Shown here piece by piece: positions 10,184-20,594 of a stretch of DNA of 64,000 nucleotides (the first letter of the stretch is position 1; each line of letters starts with the position of its first letter). Below the pieces are notes generated by a model. It had not been told where the DNA came from and made no database searches. It saw only the letters and a program-made list of their open reading frames with translations. The DNA comes from Bartonella grahamii subsp. shimonis (lineage in GTDB: Bacteria > Pseudomonadota > Alphaproteobacteria > Rhizobiales > Rhizobiaceae): positions 558,001-622,000 of the forward strand of contig NZ_CP123961.1 in the NCBI RefSeq assembly GCF_036327415.1, written 5' to 3'. Both the position numbers and the translations under genes were made by a program.

Positions 10184-10696
10184 ATGTCAGTGAGTGCAGA
10201 CAATTTAGATATGAATGAAGAGCAACAGTTCACAAAAGAGTGTGGAAAAATTGAGCAGTATTATTCCATTTCTATGTTAGAAAAACGTTTGCGTCAAAAT
10301 GGTCTGCGTCCAACACGTCAGCGGTTGGAACTTGCACATATGATTTTTTCTCAAGGAAATCGTCATATTACTGCTGAAGAGCTCTATGAGGAAGCGGTGA
10401 GGGCAGGTGTACCTGTATCTTTAGCAACGGTTTATAATACGCTTCATCAATTTACGGAAGCAGGATTGTTACGGATTATTGCCGTAGAAGGATCAAAAAC
10501 TTGGTTTGATACCAATACCTCTGATCACTACCATTTTTATATAGAAGGCGAAAATCGTATTCTTGATATTCCTTACAATTTGGAAGAAGCTCCCATTATT
10601 AGAAATTTGCCCAAGCCACCAGAAGGTATGGAAATTTCACATGTTGATTTGATCGTGCGATTGAAACCAAAAAATCAATCTTGTGATAGGCAATGA
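10184..10696 (+). CDS. irr: Iron response regulator Irr, Fur family
   Basis: The 170-aa protein has a Fur-type winged helix: LRPTRQRLELA, AEELYEEA, and the recognition helix LATVYNTLHQF. The metal/heme region contains DHYHFYIEGE. In Rhizobiales Irr represses or activates iron and heme genes according to heme status. Linkage to fabA-fabB-fabI, in divergent orientation, is the usual Rhizobiales arrangement and supports Irr over Fur, Zur or PerR. The first ~30 residues before the HTH domain are an N-terminal extension. Confidence 0.9.
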   Translation: MSVSADNLDMNEEQQFTKECGKIEQYYSISMLEKRLRQNGLRPTRQRLELAHMIFSQGNRHITAEELYEEAVRAGVPVSLATVYNTLHQFTEAGLLRIIAVEGSKTWFDTNTSDHYHFYIEGENRILDIPYNLEEAPIIRNLPKPPEGMEISHVDLIVRLKPKNQSCDRQ

Positions 10697-10729
10697 GGAA
10701 TAAAAATTAAACTTGAAAAGTTTGAGCGT

Positions 10730-11290
10730 TCACCAGCTTTTTACTTTTTCATCAGGATAGACCCCCCATAACTGGGGTTGCTGAAGCCATCCGCGCGTAT
10801 TATTAATGTTTAGTTCGCACCATTGTCCATCGCATTGGCGGATATTACCAATGACATTAGGTTCTACTTCCGCCACAAGTTCTGCGTTGTCGGTGGGCTG
10901 TTTTCGTAGCATCAGCCTTTTTGTTTTATCTTTTTGCCACGGAATAGTTATAGCGGTTCGCTTTCCCGATAAAAGCGATTGAAACACCCACCCCTCATCA
11001 CCTTCTGCATCACGAATTTTGCGCCATTGATCATATTCTTGGATGATTTCAATAGGCAAGCCCTTCTTTTTGTAGATAAAAATGATAGAATAATTGCTTC
11101 CTGGTCCGACGCGTACATTAACGCTGGTGGGTTTAATCGAAGCAAATCGCGGAAGTGGTAAACCACTGGGCCCTAAATTGTTATTAAATGTTTGTGCGTG
11201 CAACAAATGAGGTGAACCCAATACAATGACTGTTGCTATTAAGATACATGATGCACGTATTGAAACGCGAAACCAACGAGAATTTTGCAC
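10730..11290 (-). CDS. Exported protein with two bacterial SH3-like domains
   Basis: The 186-aa product starts with a signal peptide (basic start, hydrophobic core ILIATVIVLG, likely cleavage near HAQ at about residue 33). Two SH3b-like modules follow: residues ~53-110 with VNVRVGPGSNY and GWVFQSLLSG, and ~120-180 with LMLRKQP and GWLQQPQLWG. Proteins of this kind in Rhizobiales are periplasmic and of unknown role, presumably binding the cell wall. It converges on irr with a 33-bp gap. Confidence 0.85.
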   Translation of the reverse strand: MQNSRWFRVSIRASCILIATVIVLGSPHLLHAQTFNNNLGPSGLPLPRFASIKPTSVNVRVGPGSNYSIIFIYKKKGLPIEIIQEYDQWRKIRDAEGDEGWVFQSLLSGKRTAITIPWQKDKTKRLMLRKQPTDNAELVAEVEPNVIGNIRQCDGQWCELNINNTRGWLQQPQLWGVYPDEKVKSW

Positions 11291-11839
11291 ACTGAACTCC
11301 TTTATTTCGTCATATATTGGAAATTTAAAATCTGAAAGAGAAGACTAGAAACAGATAAAAATTATGACATATCGCTCGTTAAAGAGATCTAAACAATGAA
11401 AAAATTGTTACGAGAATAGCAAAATAAGGAAAACAAAACTTTGTATTTCTTAGTGCTTAGCTTGTTTATGAGGGGATATATATAAATAAACATTGGATTT
11501 TTGTGTAGCTGTACGCGTGATAAAACAGTAAAGTATGCTGGGCCATAGCAGTTTTTGTACAGAAAATTAGGGTTAAAGTATTGTGCACCTCTTTTCTGAG
11601 TTTGTATTTCGAAGTAAAAGTACATGTATACATATTATGAACAAAGAGCTGTTCAGTAAAGGGTTATCGTGTGGATTGAAAAGAAGTTTTGAATGGACAA
11701 AATAATACGATAAATAAAACATTTAAACGCAAAAATATGAGAAACATTAGAGAGTAGATTGATTTATGAAGGGCTAATTTTAACAGGACAGTTTTTCGTA
11801 ATGATCCATTTTATAAAATTTGCTATACTATAATCTTAT
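11291..11839. other. Non-coding gap upstream of the SH3 gene
   Basis: About 550 bases. A 78-codon minus-strand frame (11389-11625) has low-complexity composition and no supported start; I do not call it a gene. Confidence 0.4.
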
Positions 11840-11935
11840 GCCATGATAATGCATATCCATATCCATATCCATATCCATATGGTAGATAAGCTGGCTCCAG
11901 CATTCTATTTACCAACTCTCAATGTTATGCAGTTC
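11840..11935 (-). pseudogene. Integrase N-terminal remnant
   Basis: The minus strand reads TLRVGK, a stop, then NAGASL, which lines up with the TLGAGK-Y-x-DGAGL start of the other integrase copies. Only about 30 codons are recognisable. An upstream element at 12060-12125 resembles those next to the copies near 27.7 and 28.6 kb. A 70-codon plus-strand frame (11843-12055) that encodes His-Ile repeats overlaps this remnant and is probably not a gene. Confidence 0.45.
11852..11881. repeat. Hexanucleotide tandem repeat (CATATC)n
   Basis: Four perfect copies of CATATC followed by CATATG lie inside the integrase remnant. The unit length is a multiple of three, so changes in copy number would keep any reading frame. 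Confidence 0.9.
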
Positions 11936-12125
11936 TTATTATCTATGGCGTTCATAGGAAGCATTTTTATTTTTTCCTTAAATAGCTTTTATTCTATTTG
12001 CATATTAACCCTACTTATTATGTACAAGAAAATAATCTTGATTGATTCAATATAAGAAGGTGTTGAGAAACTTTACGTTATTCAGAATTATTACTTAGTA
12101 TGAAAAACGATTACTTATGATGATA

Positions 12126-12835
12126 AATCAAGGCGTTAAAAACTTTAATTCGTTATTTAAATTGTAAAAATATTTTCCTCAAAAATGGTAATAAAAGGTA
12201 CATTCATCCATATTAAAATACAGTGTTTTCTCTGTTTATTGTCAATTTTTTTCTCTAACTCAGTATAGAAGAAATTTGTTAAAAAAAAGAATCTGTAGTG
12301 CAGTGGTTGAAATTCGTCATCCTTTAGAGAGATAGAGTCAAAAGATATAAAAAGTTATAAAATTATATCATTTTGTTACATAACTGAAGGGAAAGAGGAT
12401 TATGCATTTGATATCATATTTTTACACACAATCGCATATTGTGATAGTTATTTTTGTTTTGTAATCTGACCTAGGATGTTCGAAAGATGTAGAATATTTA
12501 ATGAAAAAAAGAAAATCATCAGAAATTTGTACATAAGAAACAGTTATTTAAGAGATATCAAGAAAGAGAAAAATTATAGCGAAAGGTGATAATAAAACAC
12601 CTTACACTCAATTCACATAGGAACAAGTCGCTTAAATATCTTAAAGTGTAATTTGTTATCTGTTTTTTGAAATATAAGAATGAAACAAAACCATTCTATG
12701 ACAAAAACCTTATTATTCAGATAACTAACATCGCACACGAAAACCATACACAAACAATTTATTGCAATCGCCTATGAGGATGAAATTTTCCGGAAGCTTG
12801 TTTCTATTGCTTATGTAATTACATAATAAAGTATA
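12126..12835. other. Non-coding gap downstream of rpsU
   Basis: About 700 AT-rich bases in which I see no gene, RNA or clear hairpin. Confidence 0.45.
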
Positions 12836-13069
12836 TTACTTCACTGCAACAGCTCGTCCGTTACTAACAAAACCTTCTCTTTGCGCACGCTTACGAGCAA
12901 GCTTACGTGTACGCCGAATAGCCTCAGCTTTCTCACGAGCACGCCTCTCAGATGGCTTCTCATAATAAGTACGCATTTTCATTTCACGGAAGATACCTTC
13001 ACGCTGCATCTTTTTTTTCAACGCACGGAGCGCTTGGTCAACATTATTATCACGAACGAGTACTTGCAC
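12836..13069 (-). CDS. rpsU: 30S ribosomal protein S21
   Basis: The 77-aa basic protein has the S21 signature: an N-terminal strand ([14 protein letters not shown]), the helix LKKKMQREG, and the [15 protein letters not shown] segment. It joins the 30S subunit near the anti-Shine-Dalgarno end of 16S rRNA and supports initiation. It is a short monocistronic unit, downstream of fhs on the same strand. Confidence 0.96.
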   Translation of the reverse strand: MQVLVRDNNVDQALRALKKKMQREGIFREMKMRTYYEKPSERRAREKAEAIRRTRKLARKRAQREGFVSNGRAVAVK

Positions 13070-13116
13070 TATCTATCCTGCTCTTTTCAGTGTCATAAAT
13101 GATAGGAAAAACCTAC

Positions 13117-13144
13117 GTCCTTTTAAAGGCATATCCAAAAGGAC
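13117..13144 (-). terminator. Hairpin between fhs and rpsU
   Basis: GTCCTTTT and AAAAGGAC form an 8-bp stem with a 12-nt loop; on the minus strand it is followed after five bases by TTTTT. It could end the fhs transcript or form the rpsU leader. Confidence 0.4.
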
Positions 13145-13255
13145 AAGCACTTATATCATATAAATAAGATATTTGTCTATATCGCTTTTTAAAATTCTAT
13201 TCTTTTTGCAATAAAACGCTTTTTATAATGAATGATAGAGTTTACAGTTATAAAT

Positions 13256-14929
13256 TTATGAAAGTCCTTGTATTTGATCATTTTTATCAAGCTGAATTTT
13301 TTCAGCCGTGGGATAATGGGGTAGTCCCGGCATGGTCATAACATCTCCACAAATGACAACAATAAAGCCGGCTCCCGCACAGAGACGAACTTCTCGTACG
13401 GGAATTTCAAAATCAACAGGAGCACCATATTGCTTGGGATCAGAAGAAAAAGAATAAGGTGTTTTTGCCATACAAATAGGGTAGGCGCCAAAACCTTCTT
13501 TTTCCCAAGATTCAAGTTGTTTGAGAATAGGAGCTGAGATGATGGCGCTACGTCCACCGTATAGCTTTGTTATAATACAATTAATTTTTTGAACGAGTGG
13601 AATATTATCTTGATATAAAACTTTAAAATGAGAATGTTTTTCTTCAATCAAGGTAACGAGTTCTTGTGCAAGTTCTATGGCGCCTTTTCCACCTTGTTCC
13701 CAATGTTTACAGATAATAGCTTTATGCCCAGTTGTTGCAACTATTTTTTGTAATGTTTTTATTTCAGCATCGCTATCGCTGTCAAAATGATTGATAGCCA
13801 CAACACAAGGGATATCGTAGTGCTCCATGTTTTTAATATGTCGTAAAAGATTGGCAGCTCCCTTTTGTAAAGCGGTAATATTCTCTTCTTTGAGATTATT
13901 TTTATCCACACCACCATTCATTTTTAATGCGCGAATTGTTGCGACAATCACTGTAGCATTTGGTGCAATGCCTGCTTGTCGACATTTAATGTTGAAGAAT
14001 TTCTCTGCTCCAAGATCTGCTCCAAATCCTGCTTCTGTGACAACATAATCGGCGAGTTTTAAGGCAGTTTTTGTTGCTACAACTGAATTACAGCCGTGAG
14101 CAATGTTGGCAAAAGGTCCTCCGTGGACAAGAACAGGGTTATTTTCAATTGTTTGTACAAGATTAGGTTGCATAGCATCTTTAAGAAGAACTGTCATTGC
14201 ACCTTCTGCGTTGAGATCAGCAGCTGTCACGGGCGTTTTATCATAACGATAGGCAATAATAATTTTTTTGAGTCTTTGCGTAAGATTTTCTAGATTTTCG
14301 GCAAGACAAAAAATAGCCATAATTTCTGATGCAACAGTAATATCAAAACCTGTTTGACGTGGAAAACCATTGGTTATCCCGCCCAATGAAATGACGATAT
14401 CGCGCAATGCACGGTCATTCATGTCAAGGACTCGTTTCCAAACGATGCGGCGTGAATCAATATTTAGAGCATTACCCCAGTAAATATGGTTATCTATCAT
14501 TGCAGCAAGAAGATTATGAGCGGCAGTAATGGCATGGAAATCGCCAGTAAAATGTAAGTTAAGGTCATCCATCGGTACGATTTGGGCATAACCACCTCCA
14601 GCAGCACCACCTTTTATACCAAAACAGGGGCCTAAAGATGGTTCTCTCAAGGCAGCTATTGTTTTTTTTCCAATGAGATTGAGTGCATCATTTAGTCCAA
14701 CAGTTGTCGTTGTTTTTCCTTCTCCAGCAGGCGTTGGATTGATTGCGGTGACGAGGATAAGTTTACCATCTGGATTTTTATTCAGTGATTTTATATATGC
14801 AGAAGAAATTTTAGCTTTGTCATTTCCATAAGGAATGAGATTTTCATGTGCAATACCAATTTTTTGCGCAATTTCAGTGATGTGTTTTTTTTGAGCAGTG
14901 CGAGCAATTTCAATATCTGTTTTAGGCAT
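13256..14929 (-). CDS. fhs: Formate--tetrahydrofolate ligase
   Basis: The 557-aa cytosolic enzyme joins formate to tetrahydrofolate with ATP, giving 10-formyl-THF for purine and initiator-tRNA formylation. The P-loop TPAGEGKTT is at residues 66-74. [29 protein letters not shown] and [15 protein letters not shown] are family blocks. The length is that of full Fhs proteins. It is transcribed alone. Confidence 0.97.
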   Translation of the reverse strand: MPKTDIEIARTAQKKHITEIAQKIGIAHENLIPYGNDKAKISSAYIKSLNKNPDGKLILVTAINPTPAGEGKTTTTVGLNDALNLIGKKTIAALREPSLGPCFGIKGGAAGGGYAQIVPMDDLNLHFTGDFHAITAAHNLLAAMIDNHIYWGNALNIDSRRIVWKRVLDMNDRALRDIVISLGGITNGFPRQTGFDITVASEIMAIFCLAENLENLTQRLKKIIIAYRYDKTPVTAADLNAEGAMTVLLKDAMQPNLVQTIENNPVLVHGGPFANIAHGCNSVVATKTALKLADYVVTEAGFGADLGAEKFFNIKCRQAGIAPNATVIVATIRALKMNGGVDKNNLKEENITALQKGAANLLRHIKNMEHYDIPCVVAINHFDSDSDAEIKTLQKIVATTGHKAIICKHWEQGGKGAIELAQELVTLIEEKHSHFKVLYQDNIPLVQKINCIITKLYGGRSAIISAPILKQLESWEKEGFGAYPICMAKTPYSFSSDPKQYGAPVDFEIPVREVRLCAGAGFIVVICGDVMTMPGLPHYPTAEKIQLDKNDQIQGLS

Positions 14930-15696
14930 AGAAAAATTCTTTAAACTGAGCTTTTATTAATGTTTGGGATCTGTACCCCATGGATTAATTAGAAGAATTC
15001 ATAGAGAACAGAAAGTATTAAGATATCATAGAAGTCGATGATATGTTGTGCAAGAGCTAATGTTAAAGAAGCACAAGAAGAGTTTTATTGTTTTTTAGGA
15101 AAAAGAATCTCTTTTCTTTTAAGCAGTAAAAATATGTTTAATTCAATTAAAAACATTTCGAAAAAAGCTTTGGTTTGCAACAAAATGCTGATGATATTAA
15201 TGGATATCATAAGTGTTATGGTGGTACGTTTGAGAAGTAGTTTATTTGTTATTTTCCAATAACACTTTGAAAAAGTTTTACATGGTGGTAAACCAGAATT
15301 TATGATGGGACATTTGAAGTCCCTCTTAAGATGAAACTGTCAGAAATAAAATATTCAGAAGCATCCAGTTGTGGAAAAGTTAGAAATAAGCACATAAAAA
15401 TTATCTAACTGATTAAAGCGTATAATCTGGAAGAGACCAAAAACAAGCGCATAGATTGAAAAAAGAAAATCAAGAGCACACGCTACTCATGCAATCGCTA
15501 CGATTATTAGCTAATAAAAGCGCCTTGGGGCTGAATTGAAGGACTTATAACATCTCATTCTAGCAAAATGGTTAAAGAAACGACTCACAACAGAACGAAA
15601 TAACAAAATACAAAAAAATCAAAGATGGGTAAAAATATCAGAAAATAAAGAATTTAAAGCGCCTGAATTTAATAAGGAAGGTATTATATTGATAGA
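14930..15696. other. Non-coding gap upstream of fhs
   Basis: About 770 bases. A 74-codon frame at 15038-15262 and a broken plus-strand stretch at about 15420-15640 with basic, coil-like composition are visible, but I cannot assign either. The fhs promoter should lie at the left edge. Confidence 0.4.
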
Positions 15697-15773
15697 TGGC
15701 GCACCCGAAGAGATTCGAACTCCTGACCCCCAGATTCGTAGTCTGGTGCTCTATCCAGCTGAGCTACGGGTGC
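15697..15773 (-). tRNA. tRNA-Arg (anticodon ACG)
   Basis: The minus strand folds as a 77-nt cloverleaf: acceptor GCACCCG/CGGGTGC, D-arm with AGCTGGATAGAGC, anticodon loop CTACGAA giving ACG, T-loop GTTCGAATC, discriminator G and encoded CCA. The ACG wobble adenosine is normally converted to inosine. Confidence 0.95.
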
Positions 15774-16134
15774 AAAAATTTTTAAATTGTCTAAGACAAA
15801 GGGTTCCTAATCGTTTCATTAAAGAAATGCAAGTGAAACTTGGGGTGTCATAAAAAAAATCTCTCTTTTTTATAAGATATTTTAAAAAAGGATATAATAT
15901 ATTATGGTTTCAGTTGGTTTTGATATGATCATTTTTTTGTTGTGATCGTACAAAGCAATATGAACGATAGTTAACTTGACGTTTTAATCTATGAAAGATA
16001 GTCAAGCAGAGATGAGATGTGTTTTTTGCGGTGGGGGGTGAGATATGTGCACCCACTGTTTGTTTTTTGTGTAAAACGCCGATATTACTGTTGAAAACTA
16101 TTTCAGATGAACATGACACAGCAAGGGTGGATGT
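15774..16134. other. Gap upstream of the RND operon
   Basis: 360 bases with no gene; it should contain the efflux-operon promoter. I see no divergent TetR- or MarR-type regulator gene, which often flanks such operons. Confidence 0.45.
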
Positions 16135-17274
16135 ATGGTGTTATTAAAAAAGAGCTTTCCATTGGTGTTTTTAATCGTCGTTTTAACGGTTACTTATTGG
16201 ACTGGAAAAAAGAGTGTAGAACATCCCATTTCTATGGTGGATAAAACAAGAGTATCGTATAAAGCTTCAAAGGAAAAAATGGGAAGACCACCGGTGAATG
16301 TTGTCGTTGATCTTGTAAAAAATCAAGATTTTTATGAACAGCTTAACGTTCTTGGGAGTGGAAAAGCTCTTGCAGAAGTCGAGCTTACCCCTTTATCCTC
16401 AGGTGTCATTGATAAGCTTTTTGTATCAGCTGGTACAAAAGTACAAGTCGATGATGTGATTGCAAAGCTTGATTCTAAAAAAGAGGAAGTAGCGGTTGCA
16501 AAAGCAAAAGTACAACGTGATAATAATGCGTTAACGCTTTCGCGCATTCTTAAATTACGGGACAGCAATACAGCAACGGAAGTTCAAGAAATTACGGCAC
16601 GCTTAGAGTTGGATAACGCAAATTTAGTTTTGCGTAATGCTGAATTAGATCTCGATCGGCGAACAATTCGTGCACCGATTTCTGGAGTTGTTGGTATTTT
16701 GCCCGTTGATGTGGGGAATAATGTGACTCTTAATACTGTAATAGGCCGTATTGAGAATAGAGAACGTATTTTGGTCGATATATGGGCCCCTGAACGGTAT
16801 GTGTCGCGCATCCATAAAGGAGATGAGGTAACGGCAACATTAACCGCGCAGCCAGATAAATCTTTTGTTGGTCATATTTATGCGGTTGATAATATTGTTG
16901 ATCCAGAAAGTCGTACGCTTCATACTCAGGTTGAAATCAATAATGAAAAAGATACGCTCATGTCTGGTATGTCTTTTTCTGTTGTATTGCAATTTCATGG
17001 TGGTTCTTTTCCTGTCGTTAATCCTCTTGCGGTTCAATGGAATAGTAAAGGGTCATTCGTTTGGCGTGTGAGAGAAGGAAAAGTAGAGTCTATTCCCGTA
17101 TCAATTATTCAGCATAAAGCGGATCAGGTTTTCGTGAAAGCTCCCCTAGAAAATGGTGATCAAGTTGTCATTCAAGGGGTGCAAATGCTTTATCCAGGAA
17201 GTAAAGTAACTATTGATGATCCAAAGTTCCATCAACAGCAATTATCAGCAGTTTATGGAACGGATATACAATGA
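16135..17274 (+). CDS. RND efflux periplasmic adaptor (membrane fusion protein)
   Basis: The 379-aa protein has an N-terminal membrane anchor (residues ~7-22) and the adaptor layout: a lipoyl half-motif (LTPLSSGVIDKLFVSAG), a coiled-coil hairpin at residues ~115-170, the second lipoyl half (TIRAPISGVVG), then beta-barrel and membrane-proximal domains. It links the inner-membrane pump to an outer-membrane channel. Its stop overlaps the pump start by four bases. No TolC-like gene is nearby, so the channel must be encoded elsewhere. Confidence 0.92.
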   Translation: MVLLKKSFPLVFLIVVLTVTYWTGKKSVEHPISMVDKTRVSYKASKEKMGRPPVNVVVDLVKNQDFYEQLNVLGSGKALAEVELTPLSSGVIDKLFVSAGTKVQVDDVIAKLDSKKEEVAVAKAKVQRDNNALTLSRILKLRDSNTATEVQEITARLELDNANLVLRNAELDLDRRTIRAPISGVVGILPVDVGNNVTLNTVIGRIENRERILVDIWAPERYVSRIHKGDEVTATLTAQPDKSFVGHIYAVDNIVDPESRTLHTQVEINNEKDTLMSGMSFSVVLQFHGGSFPVVNPLAVQWNSKGSFVWRVREGKVESIPVSIIQHKADQVFVKAPLENGDQVVIQGVQMLYPGSKVTIDDPKFHQQQLSAVYGTDIQ

Positions 17275-20200
17275 GCCAAGAATTAAGCACAAAACAGCCT
17301 ATGTCAAAGGTGGAGCAAGGTGGTCTCATTGCCTTATTTATTCGCAGACCAGTTTTTACTTTTGTTTTAAATGCTATGATCATCATTGCAGGATTTGCAG
17401 CATGGTTGAATGTTGATGTAAGAGAATTACCCGATGTTGATACTCCAGTAACAACGATTGTGACGATGTTTTCTGGTGCGTCAGCAGAAACCATTGATCG
17501 TGAAGTAACAAAAGTTATAGAAGATGCTGTTTCTCGTGTTTCAGGTGTTAAGACGATTTCTTCAACATCTTCTTTTGGACGCTCTCGTGTGCAGATTAAT
17601 TTTAATGTCGGAGTTGATTTGAATGTAGCGGCATCTGATATTCGTGATGCTCTGTCTCGTATTGCTTATTCTTTACCAAAAAATGCAGATTCTCCTTTGA
17701 TCATTAAAGCAGATTCGAATGCTGCTGCCATGATGTATTTGGTTGTGACATCACCAACAATGAGTATTGATGATTTAACAACGATTGTAAACGATCAGAT
17801 TGTTGATGCAATTTCTGCTGTTGATGGTGTAGGTGATGTACAGGTTGATAGTGCTCGCACAAAGATTTTTCAGATTGATATAGATCAAGCAAAACTTGCA
17901 AGTTATGGATTAACTGTAGCAGATATTTCACGTGTTCTTGCTGATATGACAACGGATGTGCCAGTAGGATCATTTCGCAATTCTAAGCAAACTTTAGTTG
18001 TCCGTGCTACTGCACGTTTAACAACACCAGAATCTTTTGAACAAGTTGTTTTAAAGCCTCATGTGCATCTTGGTGATGTTGCGCATGTTACTTTATCGCC
18101 GGATATAGAAACGGTTATTCTTCGTATCAATGGAAAGACAGGTATTGGATTAGGTATTGTGCGTAAAGCGCAGTCCAATACTCTTAATATTTCTCAAGGT
18201 GTAAGAGCCGTTGTTGATAATCTCAAAAGTACTGTTCCTTCTTCTGTGCATATAGACGTTATTAATGACGATGCAATTTTTATTAAAAGTGCCCTTCATG
18301 AGGTTGAGGTTGCGTTGGTCATTGCTATTTTGAGTGTTATCTTAGTCATTTTTCTTTTTCTCAGAGACATTCGTGTAACACTGATACCTGCTTTATCTCT
18401 TCCTGTTGCTTTGATTGGTACCATTGCAGCTATTTATCTTGTAGGGTTTTCATTGAATATTCTCACATTTTTAGGACTTGTTTTAGCAACAGGGCTTGTT
18501 GTGGATGATGCCATTGTTGTTCTGGAAAATATTGTTCGATGGCGCAATATGGGGTTAGGTTCTAGAGCTGCAGCGGTGATAGGAACACGTGAAGTTTTTT
18601 TTGCTGTTGTTGCAACAACATTGACTTTAGTGGCTGTATTTGTTCCTATTTCCTTTCTTCCTGGGCAAGTTGGAGGGCTTTTTAGAGAATTTGGTTTTGT
18701 TTTGGCAATTTCTATTTTGCTTTCTTCAATTGTTGCTTTAACGCTTTGTCCCATGTTGGCTTCACGTTTTCTCAAAGAACATATTGAGGAGAAAGAAGAA
18801 AAGGCCCATCATTTTACTTTTTTATATAAATTAGGTACTTTTTTTCATAAGGCATATACTTACAGTTTGCATAAGTGTTTAGAAAAGCCTTGGTCTGTTG
18901 TTTTTGCTTCACTTATTTTTGCGTGTCTTTGTGTTGGAGGCTATATGAAGCTGCAACAGGAATTAACCCCAGCAGAAGATAGAGCTCTTATCTTTTTGGT
19001 CATTAATGGACCACAAGGTATTTCAACACAATATTTGAACGAGCAGGTAGAGAAAATTGAAGCAAGTCTACAGCCATTACGTGATGCAGGGGAGATTGCT
19101 AACAGTTACTCTATCGCGGGTATTGGTGGTTCACCCAATACTGCTTTTTTAGTTTTATTGCTTTCATCTTGGGATGAACGTTTACGTAGTCAGCAAGAAA
19201 TTGTGAAGGATGTTAATGCAAAGGTTAGACAGTTTCCGGCAGTTTTTGTGTTTGCTGCGCAGGGAAATTCTCTAGGAGTGAGAGGAACTGGGCAAGGGTT
19301 ACAGTTTGCAATTCTTGGTAATGATTACGCAACACTACAACCCATTGCTGATAAGCTGGTGAGTGCTTTACAAGATGATCGGCGTTTTATTCGTCCACGT
19401 CTTACTGTTGACGCAACACAACCACAGTTTTTTATTGAAATCAATCGAAAAAAAGCCTCCGATTTAGGGATTGATATCACCAATTTGGGCGATACATTAC
19501 AAGCAATGTTGGATGGTAAAAAGATTGGTTCCATTAACGTGGATGATCATTCTTACGATGTTAAATTGATATCGCGTAAAAATCCTATGAAGAGTCCTAG
19601 TGATTTAGAAAATATTTTCTTAAAGACTAAAGACAATCGATATGTCCCTTTATCGGTTATCGCGCATTTACATGAAAAAGCTATCGCTCCCCAATTAAAA
19701 CGGGAGAAACACATGAGCGCTGTTATTTTAAGCGCAAATCTTGCTCCAGGTATCGCTTTAGGGGAAGCTTACCAAACTGTACAGAAAATTTCTTCTCCTT
19801 TGTTATCGAAAGGAATCTACGTAGTTCCCTTAGGGGAAGCTGAAACGCTTAATGAAACATCTTCTAATTTTATGATTGTTTTTGGCATTGCCTTTTTGAT
19901 TATTTTATTGATTTTGGCTGCTCAGTTTGAAAGCTTTATTTCAGGGTTTATTATCATGGCCACGGTTCCATTAGGGATTGGTTGTGCTGTAATTGCTATG
20001 TTATTAAGTGGTGTGAGTCTTAATATTTACAGCCAAATTGGATTAATTTTATTAATTGGTGTTATGGCAAAAAATGGTATTCTCATTGTTGAATTTGCAG
20101 ATCAATTACGGGATCAGGGAAGAAACGTGCGTGAAGCCGTAGAAGAAGCAGCAAATATTCGACTTCGTCCAGTTTGTATGACAATGATTTGTGCCATTTT

Positions 20201-20405
20201 AGGAGGTATTCCTTTGGTTTTAGCCAAAGGTGCTGGTGCAGAAGCTCGTATAGCTTTAGGTTGGGTTATCGTTGGTGGTTTAGGTTTAGCAACTATTTTT
20301 ACGCTTTATGTCACACCGGTTGTTTATCTTTTTTTGGGGCGTTTTATAAGACCAAAAGCAGAAGAAGATTTACGCTTAACAAAAGAACTCAATCAAGTTA
20401 AATGA
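17271..20405 (+). CDS. RND-family efflux pump, HAE1/AcrB type
   Basis: This 1044-aa inner-membrane transporter has the RND plan of twelve helices and two large periplasmic loops. Proton-relay residues are visible: the DD pair in GLVVDDAIVVLEN of helix 4 and the lysine in GVMAKNGILIVEFAD of helix 10. The N-terminus carries about 17 residues before the first helix (FIRRPVFTFVLN). Substrates are probably drugs, detergents or bile-like compounds, but the sequence alone does not tell. Translation is coupled to the adaptor by ATGA overlap. Confidence 0.94.
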   Translation: MSQELSTKQPMSKVEQGGLIALFIRRPVFTFVLNAMIIIAGFAAWLNVDVRELPDVDTPVTTIVTMFSGASAETIDREVTKVIEDAVSRVSGVKTISSTSSFGRSRVQINFNVGVDLNVAASDIRDALSRIAYSLPKNADSPLIIKADSNAAAMMYLVVTSPTMSIDDLTTIVNDQIVDAISAVDGVGDVQVDSARTKIFQIDIDQAKLASYGLTVADISRVLADMTTDVPVGSFRNSKQTLVVRATARLTTPESFEQVVLKPHVHLGDVAHVTLSPDIETVILRINGKTGIGLGIVRKAQSNTLNISQGVRAVVDNLKSTVPSSVHIDVINDDAIFIKSALHEVEVALVIAILSVILVIFLFLRDIRVTLIPALSLPVALIGTIAAIYLVGFSLNILTFLGLVLATGLVVDDAIVVLENIVRWRNMGLGSRAAAVIGTREVFFAVVATTLTLVAVFVPISFLPGQVGGLFREFGFVLAISILLSSIVALTLCPMLASRFLKEHIEEKEEKAHHFTFLYKLGTFFHKAYTYSLHKCLEKPWSVVFASLIFACLCVGGYMKLQQELTPAEDRALIFLVINGPQGISTQYLNEQVEKIEASLQPLRDAGEIANSYSIAGIGGSPNTAFLVLLLSSWDERLRSQQEIVKDVNAKVRQFPAVFVFAAQGNSLGVRGTGQGLQFAILGNDYATLQPIADKLVSALQDDRRFIRPRLTVDATQPQFFIEINRKKASDLGIDITNLGDTLQAMLDGKKIGSINVDDHSYDVKLISRKNPMKSPSDLENIFLKTKDNRYVPLSVIAHLHEKAIAPQLKREKHMSAVILSANLAPGIALGEAYQTVQKISSPLLSKGIYVVPLGEAETLNETSSNFMIVFGIAFLIILLILAAQFESFISGFIIMATVPLGIGCAVIAMLLSGVSLNIYSQIGLILLIGVMAKNGILIVEFADQLRDQGRNVREAVEEAANIRLRPVCMTMICAILGGIPLVLAKGAGAEARIALGWVIVGGLGLATIFTLYVTPVVYLFLGRFIRPKAEEDLRLTKELNQVK

Positions 20406-20594
20406 TGTATCTGATAGAAAAGATTTGAAAGTTTATTCTTGTAAAAATATCATTTTCGGATCTTATCCTTTTATTTTGTATATTCCTTTATTTTTATGTG
20501 AGCAGTGAAAATAGCGAGCAATAAAGGAGGTGCTTTCTGCTTTGTTATTGTTTGAGCATAGATTTCATTATCAATAATCGTATAGGATAAGCTT

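Noticed and set aside
11843..12055. 70-aa protein with His-Ile repeats
   Set aside because: It arises from a hexanucleotide repeat antisense to an integrase remnant and has no ribosome site.
15038..15262. 74-aa plus-strand frame upstream of tRNA-Arg
   Set aside because: No ribosome site, no recognised motif and low-complexity composition.
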